Below are positions 51,013-58,492 of a stretch of DNA of 64,000 nt, piece by piece. The notes under the pieces are model-generated. The model searched no databases, had not been told where the DNA came from, and saw only the letters and a program-made list of their open reading frames with translations. A program made the position numbers and the translations under genes. The DNA is from Mycobacterium lentiflavum (GTDB lineage Bacteria > Actinomycetota > Actinomycetes > Mycobacteriales > Mycobacteriaceae): assembly GCF_022374895.2 (NCBI RefSeq), contig NZ_CP092423.2:5642001-5706000 (forward strand), given 5' to 3'. Every line of letters begins with the position of its first letter. Positions within the stretch are counted from its first letter, which is position 1.

Positions 51013-51395
51013 GAGCCGGCCCCGGAGGAGTCGGCGGCGAACCCCGCGACCATCGCTGCCGACACCATGGGATTGTCGAACTCGCGCCACAACGTGATCT
51101 TGCCGTCGCGAAACTCGAACACCCCGATGTAGTCGTTCTGGTAGACGACGGGCTTGTCCCGCCCCAGGGCGTCACCCCGATAGCGCGCCACCAACCTGTT
51201 CGGGTCGAGCAGGTCGTAGACGTCGGTCAGGGTGATCGTGAACTTTTCGAACATGACGAACATGGACCCGAGCAGCTCACGAATGCCGTCCTCGCCGGAG
51301 TCCGGAACCGCGTCCTCGTACGGCAATTCGAATTGGACGTCGTCGTGGAGTTCGGCGAGGACCGCGCCGAGGTCGAGCGCGCTGATGCCGTCCAT
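51009..51395 (-). CDS. SnoaL-like/NTF2-fold protein with doubtful start
   Basis: From the ATG at 51395 the protein has 128 aa of SnoaL-like (NTF2) fold: LAELHDDVQFELPYEDAVPD, FEKFTITLTDVYDLLDP, and YIGVFEFRDGKITLWREFDN. The frame continues upstream with plausible coding sequence (TDTDSATREVNKQTLRRAM), but no ATG, GTG or TTG is there. A perfect TAGGAGG site sits just before ATC ATC ACC at 51455-51447, so an ATC start at 51452 is possible, giving 147 aa. Such proteins are small hydratase or isomerase-like. It is translated between SDR and enoyl-CoA hydratase. Confidence 0.82.
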   Translation of the reverse strand: MDGISALDLGAVLAELHDDVQFELPYEDAVPDSGEDGIRELLGSMFVMFEKFTITLTDVYDLLDPNRLVARYRGDALGRDKPVVYQNDYIGVFEFRDGKITLWREFDNPMVSAAMVAGFAADSSGAGS

Positions 51396-51461
51396 CGCCC
51401 GCCGCAGCGTTTGCTTGTTGACTTCGCGCGTCGCGCTGTCGGTGTCGGTGATGATCGCCTC

Positions 51462-52244
51462 CTACCTGGCCACCATGCCGCCGTCGGCGATGATGGTCTG
51501 CCCGGTGATGAAACTTCCCGCGTCGGAAAGCAAAAGCAGTGCGGGAGGCACCATTTCGGTGGCCTCGGCGATCCGCTTGAGCAGCGCGGCCGACTTCATC
51601 ACCTCGATGAACTCCGGCGGGTTGGCCCGCGCCATATCGGTATCGACCGATCCGGGCGCCAGGGCGTTGACCCGAATCCGCTGTGGCGCGAACTCCGCGG
51701 CCATGGACCGCGTGAACGACACCATCGCGGCCTTAGCCGCTGAATACATCGACGTCGCAGGCGAATAGATGAAGGCACCGGCGGAGACGACGTTCAGGAT
51801 CGACGCGTGCCCGCTGTTGCGCAGGTGCGGTAACGCCGCCTGGACCAGGAAGACCGGACCTTGCAGGTTCACGGAGAACGACTTCGACCACGCTTCCGCG
51901 GTGAACTCGCCCAGCGGCAGCGAGAGGGCATTGGCGGCGTTGTTGACCACCATGTCGATGCCGCCGAACTCCGCGACGGTGGCATCGACAAGACCGTCGA
52001 TGGCCTCCAAGTTCCCCAGATGCGTGGGCACGCCGACGGCCCGTCCGCCGCCCAGGGCCTGCAGCTTGTCGGCCGCCGCCGCGCACGCCTCGGCCTTTCG
52101 GCTGGCGACAACCACATTCGCCCCACAGTCGACCAATCCCTCGGCGATGGCCAGCCCGATGCCTCGGGTGCCGCCGGTGACGATGGCGGTGCGGCCGGTG
52201 AGGTCGAAGAGTGCGTGCAGCGAGTTCTTGGTCAACGTCTCCAC
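51462..52244 (-). CDS. SDR family oxidoreductase
   Basis: The 260-aa SDR has TGGTRGIGLAIAEGL, NNAANALS, the serine in NVVSAGAF, and the catalytic YSAAK. ADGGMVAR is the end. The start is GTG shortly after AAGGAGG. The TAG stop overlaps the ribosome site of the SnoaL-like gene. It is the first gene after the TetR gene and the CCTTACA palindrome, and it probably does a redox step on a hydroxyacyl or ring-hydroxy intermediate. Confidence 0.9.
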   Translation of the reverse strand: METLTKNSLHALFDLTGRTAIVTGGTRGIGLAIAEGLVDCGANVVVASRKAEACAAAADKLQALGGGRAVGVPTHLGNLEAIDGLVDATVAEFGGIDMVVNNAANALSLPLGEFTAEAWSKSFSVNLQGPVFLVQAALPHLRNSGHASILNVVSAGAFIYSPATSMYSAAKAAMVSFTRSMAAEFAPQRIRVNALAPGSVDTDMARANPPEFIEVMKSAALLKRIAEATEMVPPALLLLSDAGSFITGQTIIADGGMVAR

Positions 52245-52299
52245 GCCCTCCTTCGCGCCAATCTGGGGCCGGCGCCAGGCGTAGCACTCGGCGCCATTA

Positions 52300-52316
52300 C
52301 CTTACACAATGTAAGG
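52300..52316. promoter_or_regulatory. palindromic operator CCTTACACAATGTAAGG
   Basis: Perfect 7-bp arms CCTTACA and TGTAAGG around CAA. It lies between the TetR stop and the SDR start, about 56 bp upstream of the SDR GTG. Its length and symmetry fit a TetR dimer. The TetR at 52331-52972 is the likely ligand-responsive repressor. Confidence 0.65.
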
Positions 52317-52330
52317 AAAACCTTCGATGG

Positions 52331-52972
52331 TCATTCTTCGACGCTGATCCCGTGCATGATCAACGACCTCAGGTGCGCAATCAGCTCGGCCTCACCCAGC
52401 GCCTTGTTCACCGAAGTGTGCAGCGTGACCGCACCCCGCATGGTGTCCATCAGCGCACTACCGTCGACCTCCGACCGGACCAGACCCTCGGCCTTTCCGC
52501 GTTCGATCAGCCGGACCCACAGTGCCCGGATCGGGGCCATGTAGCGCGCCTCGACCTGTTCGACCAGGTCGGGTCGGCTGTAGAGCACGGTCGCGACTCC
52601 CGGCATGCCGGCCAAATAGGCAGGATCGGACTGGACACGGACCATGCCGGTGATCAGGCTGGTCAATGCATCGGCGAAGGCGAGCTCGTCGATCGCGGGA
52701 TATTCGCCGGGGACGGAAAAGATGGCGTCCTCGACCAGCGCGAACTTGCTGCCCCAGTGTTCGTAGACGAACGGCCGCGACACCCCGGCATGACGGGCGA
52801 CGCCGGCCAACGTGATTTCTTCGTACCCGTTGGCGATCAACAATTCCCGGGTGGCGGAGATGACCGCGGCGCGACGCTGCATGTCGCGCGGGCGCCCCCG
52901 CGTCGCGTCGGACTCGTCGCCTCGAAAGGCCGAGGGGCCCCGCCGCTGTCGCGCTGCGCCGTTCGGCGTCAT
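52331..52972 (-). CDS. TetR/AcrR family transcriptional regulator
   Basis: This protein of about 213 aa has an HTH at about residues 30-75 (TLAGVARHAGVSRPFVYEHWGSKFAL) and a C-terminal all-helical domain. The ATG at 52972 is 6 nt after TATGGT, so the mRNA is probably leaderless; a TTG at 52993 is less likely. It is upstream of and in the same direction as the SDR-to-Rieske operon, separated by the CCTTACA palindrome, so it probably represses that operon. Confidence 0.9.
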   Translation of the reverse strand: MTPNGAARQRRGPSAFRGDESDATRGRPRDMQRRAAVISATRELLIANGYEEITLAGVARHAGVSRPFVYEHWGSKFALVEDAIFSVPGEYPAIDELAFADALTSLITGMVRVQSDPAYLAGMPGVATVLYSRPDLVEQVEARYMAPIRALWVRLIERGKAEGLVRSEVDGSALMDTMRGAVTLHTSVNKALGEAELIAHLRSLIMHGISVEE

Positions 52973-52978
52973 CGTCGA

Positions 52979-52984
52979 ACCATA
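52979..52984 (-). promoter_or_regulatory. -10 element TATGGT of the TetR gene
   Basis: On the minus strand, TATGGT is followed by 6 nt and the ATG of the TetR gene. It matches TANNNT and predicts a leaderless mRNA. Confidence 0.45.
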
Positions 52985-53039
52985 CCCAGCCAATCAAAAG
53001 GCAGACACGTGCTGGTCGCCAAGCGCTTCCGCCGTTGAC

Positions 53040-54113
53040 TCAGACTGCAACCTCGTGGTGACGAGTTTGATTACCCCCGCGTCGTTTGGCCTCGTACATG
53101 GCGTTGTCGGCATGGGCGACCACTTGGCGAAACGCTTCGTCGGCACGATCGGTGACCATGCCGCGCAACGCCAGGGCGGCGATTCCCACGCTCGCGGTCA
53201 CGGAGGTGTTGATTGCGGCGACGGCGTCGCAGAGGTACAGACCCCAGCCGGGCCGCTCTTCTGGTGTCACGATTTCGCCGATCAAGAATTCCTCACCACC
53301 GACGCGACCGACGATGGCGCTGTCGCTGCAGGCGGCGTTCAATGCGCCGGCGACCGCGACGAGCGCTGCGTCGCCGGCGGCGTGTCCGTGGGTGTCGTTG
53401 AGAGTTTTAAACCGGTCCAGGTCGATCATCGCGACCATCAAAAACATGTGGTTGGCGCCGACGAGCATCCGCCCCACGATGGCCCGATCGCAGGCGCGCC
53501 GATTCAGCAGGCCGGTCAACGGGTCGCGGTTAGCGCGTAGCAGATCCACCCAGAGTGTGCGTACGACGATCTGGATGGCCAGCGGGACGACCGCGTTGAG
53601 TTCGAGGACCAAGAAGCAGCCGGTGAACGCCAGCATCACTTGCCCCGCGGCGGCCAGACGCGCCGCTTCCACGGTGGCAATAGTGAAGGCCAGGCCAAAA
53701 TTCAGGGCCATGTACTTGGCGGTATGGAAGAACGCGAGGTAGCCACCCGTGACCGCCATGGCCGAGCAGGCCATCAGCCCTATTAGCGGCCGGGGTTGCC
53801 ATACGCAGCCGAGGCCGATGATCACACTGCCAGTCAGAACGAAGAAGAGCGATTGCCGGCGGGTGGGCCACCCGCGCAACCACAGCGCGGCCATGGTTAG
53901 ACCGATCGCCGCGGCCAAGACCGAATAGGCCAGCGCCAAAGGCCGCAGCGGCAAGGTCTGATCCAACCACACGTTGGCCGGCACGAGCACCAACGAGCCC
54001 GCCACCCCAGCCAACAGCCTGCGTGTGTTGGAACCTAGCCCGTGCGATTGCAAATAGCCTGTCAGCCAATCGAAATGGTGGTCCTGCTCCCACCACGTCG
54101 CCAGCCACGTCAT
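53040..54113 (-). CDS. membrane GGDEF-domain protein (probable diguanylate cyclase)
   Basis: The 357-aa protein has about six N-terminal membrane helices (residues about 35-185) and a C-terminal GGDEF domain (MIDLDRFKTLNDTHGHAAGD, then RVGGEEFLIGE). The active-site loop is intact GGEEF, so cyclic-di-GMP synthesis is expected. The product-inhibition RxxD is absent (SDSA at that place). The N-terminal sensor has no domain I know. I placed the start at the ATG at 54113 after GGAGGGG; the frame extends to 54263 without support. It lies next to the tRNA-Ser. Confidence 0.9.
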   Translation of the reverse strand: MTWLATWWEQDHHFDWLTGYLQSHGLGSNTRRLLAGVAGSLVLVPANVWLDQTLPLRPLALAYSVLAAAIGLTMAALWLRGWPTRRQSLFFVLTGSVIIGLGCVWQPRPLIGLMACSAMAVTGGYLAFFHTAKYMALNFGLAFTIATVEAARLAAAGQVMLAFTGCFLVLELNAVVPLAIQIVVRTLWVDLLRANRDPLTGLLNRRACDRAIVGRMLVGANHMFLMVAMIDLDRFKTLNDTHGHAAGDAALVAVAGALNAACSDSAIVGRVGGEEFLIGEIVTPEERPGWGLYLCDAVAAINTSVTASVGIAALALRGMVTDRADEAFRQVVAHADNAMYEAKRRGGNQTRHHEVAV

Positions 54114-54302
54114 CGCCCTGCCCCTCCCGCGCTCACTTGCCCCACGAACTACGCGGCCGCCTGCCACCGAGTGAGTTGGGTCACAGTAAATAGGATCGCG
54201 GGTTACAAATGCCTCGAATCGCCGAGAAACCCGGGGTGGCTGGGCGCAGTGGCAACGCGGCAACTGACCGACACGCTGTCGAAGCTACCTGCGATGGCGA
54301 TT

Positions 54303-54320
54303 CCTGCGGTTTCCCGCAGG
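54303..54320 (-). terminator. hairpin downstream of tRNA-Ser
   Basis: On the minus strand, the stem CCTGCGG is closed by CCGCAGG with a GAAA tetraloop. It begins 9 nt after the tRNA 3' end. No U-run follows, as is common for mycobacterial terminators. It could also act in tRNA processing. Confidence 0.5.
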
Positions 54321-54328
54321 GGAGCTTT

Positions 54329-54418
54329 TGGCGGTGGCGGAGGGATTTGAACCCTCGGACGGTTTTAGCCGTCACACGCTTTCGAGGCGTGCTCCTTAGG
54401 CCGCTCGGACACGCCACC
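54329..54418 (-). tRNA. tRNA-Ser (anticodon CGA), CCA encoded
   Basis: The minus strand folds as a class II tRNA. The acceptor stem is GGTGGCG with CGCCACC, the discriminator is G, and the encoded end is CCA (54331-54329). The anticodon loop is CT-CGA-AA at about 54384-54382. A long variable arm lies between the anticodon and T stems, and the T loop is GGTTCAAATCC. It reads UCG serine codons. tRNA 3' ends are frequent integration targets, but I see no integrase or second half-site here. Confidence 0.96.
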
Positions 54419-54447
54419 GCCGAGCAGCTTACAGAACTACGAGCCGC

Positions 54448-54906
54448 TCACCCCAATCGCTGGCGGGCGAAGAACTCCTCCAGTGGCGCGGCGCACTCCG
54501 CGGCGAGCACACCGCCACGTACCTGCGGGCGGTGATTGAGCCGGCGGTCGCGGACTACGTCCCACAACGATCCGACCGCACCGGTCTTGGGTTCCCACGC
54601 GCCGAACACCAGCCGCGCAACACGCGCCAACACCAGCGCGCCCGCGCACATCGTGCAGGGTTCGACGGTGACAGCCAGCGTCGCGCCCTCCAGCCGCCAC
54701 CCATCGCCGAGCACCGTGGCCGCCGCGCGTATCGCCAAGACTTCCGCGTGTGCGGTCGGATCACCAAGGGCCTCACGGGCATTCACCGCGCGGGCGAGTT
54801 CGGTCCCGTCGGCGGCGACAACCACCGCACCGATCGGCACATCACGGGGGCCCGCCGTGGCGGCGGCCGCCAGCGCGGCACGGATCAGATCTTCGTCCGC
54901 GATCAC
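54448..54906 (-). CDS. tadA: tRNA adenosine(34) deaminase, TadA-type (Rv3752c-like)
   Basis: The 152-aa zinc deaminase has the active-site HAEVLAIRAA (His and catalytic Glu) and PCTMCAGALV (two Cys). It converts A34 of tRNA-Arg(ACG) to inosine in the cytoplasm. The GTG start overlaps the stop of the upstream partner (GTGA), as in the conserved mycobacterial pair. It lies downstream of its partner and just after the tRNA-Ser gene. Alternative: general cytidine/guanine deaminase, but context favours TadA. Confidence 0.93.
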   Translation of the reverse strand: MIADEDLIRAALAAAATAGPRDVPIGAVVVAADGTELARAVNAREALGDPTAHAEVLAIRAAATVLGDGWRLEGATLAVTVEPCTMCAGALVLARVARLVFGAWEPKTGAVGSLWDVVRDRRLNHRPQVRGGVLAAECAAPLEEFFARQRLG

Positions 54907-55424
54907 CGACCGAGGCGGTCGATCACCGCCGACAGCTGATCGGCAAAGCCCATCTCGCGAGCGATGCGGCCCAATTGCTCGTCGGCATACAGGTCGGACT
55001 CGTCGAGGATGACGCCCAGAACCGCCTCGGGCAGACCGATATCGGACAGCAGACCGAGATCGCCTTCTTCGAACGGCTCCGAGTCCTCGAGGTCCTCGGG
55101 ATCGATGTCGGCGTCCAGGCTGTCCAGAACTTCGGCGGCAATGTCGTAATCCAATGCCGCCGTGGCATCCGACAACAACAACCGGGTTCCAGACGGCGCC
55201 GGGCGCACGATGACGAAGAACTCGTCGTCGATGTCGAGAAGCCCAAAGACGGCTCCCGCACTGCGCAGTTCACGCAGCTCTGTCTCGGCGGCAGCCAGAC
55301 TCGTCAGCGAATTGGGGGCCATCACCGAACACCGCCACTGGCCCTCTTCGCGCACAACGGCGACGCCGAAGCCGTCCGGTGTATCCACGGACGGGCCTTG
55401 CGTTGCGGCCCGCTCTCGTCCCAT
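54903..55424 (-). CDS. tRNA adenosine deaminase-associated protein (Rv3753c-like)
   Basis: The 173-aa acidic protein precedes tadA and overlaps it by four bases. It has FGVAVVREEGQWRCSVM at the N-terminus, then FGLLDIDDEFFVIVRP and an acidic centre (DADIDPEDLEDSEPFEEGD). It matches the conserved actinobacterial partner of TadA known only by name. The start is ATG. Presumably it binds or stabilises the deaminase. It is divergent from tyrA across a gap of about 75 bp. Confidence 0.9.
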   Translation of the reverse strand: MGRERAATQGPSVDTPDGFGVAVVREEGQWRCSVMAPNSLTSLAAAETELRELRSAGAVFGLLDIDDEFFVIVRPAPSGTRLLLSDATAALDYDIAAEVLDSLDADIDPEDLEDSEPFEEGDLGLLSDIGLPEAVLGVILDESDLYADEQLGRIAREMGFADQLSAVIDRLGR

Positions 55425-55498
55425 GGGCGCCTACGCTAGTCGCTGACCAGGCGGCTTGACCAGACAGCGCAAATCCAGCGAGGGGACCTCCAGCCGCC

Positions 55499-56500
55499 GT
55501 GGTCGACCAACTGTGCCAACCTAGTTCTGTGTCGTGGACGGCGGCGAGGATCCCGGTGTGTGTCCTCGGGTTGGGACTTATCGGCGGTTCCGTCATGCGC
55601 GCGGCCGCTGCGGCCGGCCGGGAAGTGTTCGGTTACAACCGTTCGGTAGAGGGGGCGCGCGGCGCACTCGCCGACGGCTTTGCCGCATCGACCGAACTCG
55701 CCGACACGTTGACACGCGCCGCCGATACCGGCGCCCTGGTCGTGCTGGCCGTGCCGATGCCCGCGCTGCCGGCGATGCTCGCCCATGTCAGCGATCTCGC
55801 CCCGAAATGCCCTCTCACAGACGTCACCAGCGTCAAAACGGCGGTCCTCGACGAGGTGATCGCGGCCGGCCTGCAGGACCGCTTCGTCGGCGGTCACCCG
55901 ATGACGGGCACCGAGAGTTCGGGTTGGGCGGCTGGCCATGCCGGCTTGTTCACGGCGGCACCGTGGGTCCTCAGCGTCGACGACCACGTGGACCCGGTCG
56001 TGTGGTGGATGGTGATGAAGCTGGCGCTGGATTGCGGAGCGGTGGTGGTGCCGGCCAGATCCGACGAGCACGACGCTGCGGCGGCCGCCATCTCGCATCT
56101 GCCGCACCTGCTCGCCGAGGCCCTGGCCGTGACGGCCGCGGAGGTGCCGCTGGCCTTCGCGCTGGCCGCCGGGTCGTTCCGGGACGGCACCCGGGTGGCG
56201 GGCAGCGCGCCGGACCTGGTGCGCGCGATGTGCGAAGGCAACACCGCCCATCTGCTCACGGCGGTCGACCGGGTGATGGACCTGCTCAGCCGTGCCCGCG
56301 ACTCGCTGGACTGGGACAACTCGGTGGCCGAACTGGTCGAGGCGGGCCATGCCGCACGAACGCGCTACGACCGCTTTCCGCGCTCCGACATTTTCACCGT
56401 CACGATCGGCGCCGACGGCTGGCGCGAAGAGCTGGCCGCCGCCGGCCGGGCGGGCGGGGTGATCAGATCCGCTCTGCCAATCCGGGATAGTCCACGATGA
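55499..56500 (+). CDS. tyrA: prephenate dehydrogenase
   Basis: The protein, up to 333 aa, has the NAD motif VCVLGLGLIGGS, then FGYNRSVEGA and the catalytic segment GGHPMTGTES. A helical dimerisation domain follows (HDAAAAAISHLPHLLAEAL). It makes 4-hydroxyphenylpyruvate from prephenate for tyrosine synthesis. The start is uncertain: GTG at 55499 or GTG at 55529 (VSWTAARIPV); neither has a ribosome site. Its last 38 bp overlap the convergent Rv3755c-like gene. It matches Rv3754 in place. Confidence 0.93.
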   Translation: MVDQLCQPSSVSWTAARIPVCVLGLGLIGGSVMRAAAAAGREVFGYNRSVEGARGALADGFAASTELADTLTRAADTGALVVLAVPMPALPAMLAHVSDLAPKCPLTDVTSVKTAVLDEVIAAGLQDRFVGGHPMTGTESSGWAAGHAGLFTAAPWVLSVDDHVDPVVWWMVMKLALDCGAVVVPARSDEHDAAAAAISHLPHLLAEALAVTAAEVPLAFALAAGSFRDGTRVAGSAPDLVRAMCEGNTAHLLTAVDRVMDLLSRARDSLDWDNSVAELVEAGHAARTRYDRFPRSDIFTVTIGADGWREELAAAGRAGGVIRSALPIRDSPR

Positions 56501-57059
56501 ACCCATCGGCGTCGACGCTCACCGTGGTGTCGGCGACCGGTGAACGCAGCTTGATCCCCTCGGGACCGCCCTCGCCGGTATAGCTCACCGTGGCCGCGGT
56601 GACGGTCATGTCGGGCACGTTGACGTAGACCATCGGCAGCGTGATGGTTTCGGCCCGCGCGTGTAGCCCCAGCCGCCGGATGGGCAGGGCGTTGAAGAAC
56701 GGGCTGAATACGACGTCGACGTCGAGTGCGCCGTTGTATCCCTCGCGCCGGTCGCCCTGGTGGTCGGTGATCATCCACATGTTCTCTTCATCGCGCGCGA
56801 TGGCCAGCTGGCGTTCCCGCTCGGCGAGGGTGATCGTCAGCCCGAACCTCTTGGTAGCTCCGCTTTCGTCGGTCTGCACTTCGTAGAAAGCCCCGAATGC
56901 CGGGTTCGTCGCGGTAGCCGCGGCCACGATCCGGCCGGCCGCTCTAATCCGCTTGCCGGACACCTGTACCCGCACCGACTCCATGCGAGAGATGTCGGGC
57001 GCGCGCCAGGTCAGCATCGCGGGCCAGACGCTGTCAGTCGGATCAGAGGGGCTGTTCAC
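56463..57059 (-). CDS. putative glycolipid-binding domain protein (Rv3755c-like)
   Basis: The 198-aa protein belongs to the family with a putative glycolipid-binding fold (DUF1089). It has LTWRAPDISRMESVRV, FGLTITLAERERQLAI and WMITDHQGDRREGYNGALDVDV. No signal peptide. The GTG at 57059 gives the length of Rv3755c; it abuts the ribosome site TAGGAGG, which overlaps the proZ stop, so the gene is probably the last of the proXVWZ operon. It overlaps tyrA at the 3' end. Function unknown. Confidence 0.85.
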   Translation of the reverse strand: MNSPSDPTDSVWPAMLTWRAPDISRMESVRVQVSGKRIRAAGRIVAAATATNPAFGAFYEVQTDESGATKRFGLTITLAERERQLAIARDEENMWMITDHQGDRREGYNGALDVDVVFSPFFNALPIRRLGLHARAETITLPMVYVNVPDMTVTAATVSYTGEGGPEGIKLRSPVADTTVSVDADGFIVDYPGLAERI

Positions 57060-57063
57060 CCTC

Positions 57064-57807
57064 CTACCGTAAAACGTGCCCACCCGACGCGGCAGGCTGA
57101 TCGGCAACTGGGGCCACCGTCACATCGATTCGCCGATGAGGCCTTCGCAATCGCCCGGTGCCCGGCACCGAAGCCCAGACCGCCATCGCCAGCAGGCCGT
57201 CGAGGATCAGCGCCAGCCCGGCGACCATCAGCGCGCCGACCAAGGCGAGCTGGAATTCACGTTCTTTGATTCCGTCGATCAGGTAGCGGCCCAGCCCGCC
57301 GAGGCTGGCATAGGCGGCCACCGTCGCGGTGGCGACGACCTGCAGCGTCGCGTTGCGCAGCCCACCGAGGATCAACGGCAGCGCGTTGGGCGTCTCGACG
57401 CGCAGCAGCACCTGGGCCTCCGTCATACCCATCGCCCGGGCGGCGTCGACCACCACCGGGTCGACGTTGGCGATGCCGGCGTAGGTGCCGGCCAGCAGCG
57501 ACGGCACGCCGAGCAACATCAGGGCAACCAGCGGCGGCCCGAGCCCCAGGCCGAACATCAGCACACCCAGCAGCAGCACCCCGAGTGTCGGCAATGACCG
57601 CAGCCCGTTGACGGCGCCCACCACCAGCAGTGTGCCGCGGCCGGTGTGGCCGATGACCATCCCGATCGGGACCGCGATCAGCGCCGATGCCCCCACCGCG
57701 ACGGCGGTGTACTCCAAGTGCTCCAAAATGCGTGCCGCGAGGCCGACCGGACCGGTCCAGTTCTCGACGGTCAGCAGATACGACACCGCCTGCTGGACGA
57801 AGTTCAT
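57064..57807 (-). CDS. proZ: osmoprotectant ABC transporter permease ProZ
   Basis: The 247-aa permease has six hydrophobic helices and the EAA loop DAARAMGMTEAQVLLRVETP, which docks on the ATPase. It is the second permease of a glycine betaine/carnitine/choline-type importer. Its ATG overlaps the proW stop (ATGA), so the two permeases are made together. It matches Rv3756c in order. The C-terminal tail is basic. Confidence 0.93.
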   Translation of the reverse strand: MNFVQQAVSYLLTVENWTGPVGLAARILEHLEYTAVAVGASALIAVPIGMVIGHTGRGTLLVVGAVNGLRSLPTLGVLLLGVLMFGLGLGPPLVALMLLGVPSLLAGTYAGIANVDPVVVDAARAMGMTEAQVLLRVETPNALPLILGGLRNATLQVVATATVAAYASLGGLGRYLIDGIKEREFQLALVGALMVAGLALILDGLLAMAVWASVPGTGRLRRPHRRIDVTVAPVADQPAASGGHVLR

Positions 57808-58490
57808 CGCGCCCCACCGACGACCGGAGCCACCACGGATCGCCGGCGCGTGACCGCACCCGCGCGGGACCAGGGGGTGGCGAACCGGCCGGCCACCACG
57901 ATCGACATGTCGATCACGACCGCCAAGACGAACAGCGCGATGATGCCGGCCAGGATCTGATCGCTCTTGTCGGTCTGATATCCCTCGGTGAACCAGGTGC
58001 CCAGGCCGCCGATGCCGATCACCGAACCCACCGACACCATCGCGATATTGGTCACCACGACCACCCGCAACCCCGCGATCATGACCGGGATCGACAGCGG
58101 CAGCTCAACTTTCAGGATCCGCTCGACGGACGAGTAACCGACAGCGGTGGCGGCGTCGCGGACCTGAGCCGGCACCGCGTCCAGCGCCTCGAGCACCGCG
58201 CGCACCATCAGCGCGGTGGTGTACGCGGTGAGCGCGACGAGGACGTTGGCCTCGTCCAGGATTCGGGTTCCGATAACCACCGGCAGGGCTACGAACAACG
58301 CCAGCGATGGCACGGTGAACACCACACTGGCGGTCGCTGTCGTCAGCCGCCGCGGAATCGGCGCACGCTGTACCAGCACCCCCAGCGGCACCGCGATCAG
58401 TAGCCCAATCAGCACCGGTACCAACGACAGCCGCAGATGGATCACGGTCAGCGTCCAGGCGTCGCCGAGGTGGGTGAGCAGATAGTGCAT
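57804..58490 (-). CDS. proW: osmoprotectant ABC transporter permease ProW
   Basis: The 228-aa permease begins MHYLLTHLGDAWTLTVIHLR and has about five membrane helices. The EAA loop is DAATAVGYSSVERILKVELP. The longer frame to 58853 lies inside proV and is a shadow. It pairs with ProZ to form the channel for betaine-type solutes. The ATG lies 2 nt after the proV stop. It matches Rv3757c in place and length. Confidence 0.93.
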   Translation of the reverse strand: MHYLLTHLGDAWTLTVIHLRLSLVPVLIGLLIAVPLGVLVQRAPIPRRLTTATASVVFTVPSLALFVALPVVIGTRILDEANVLVALTAYTTALMVRAVLEALDAVPAQVRDAATAVGYSSVERILKVELPLSIPVMIAGLRVVVVTNIAMVSVGSVIGIGGLGTWFTEGYQTDKSDQILAGIIALFVLAVVIDMSIVVAGRFATPWSRAGAVTRRRSVVAPVVGGAR

Positions 58491-58492
58491 GG

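Noticed and set aside
54303..54418. tRNA-Ser as an integrated-element attachment site
   Set aside because: No integrase, no second copy of the tRNA 3' end and no phage genes are in the window.
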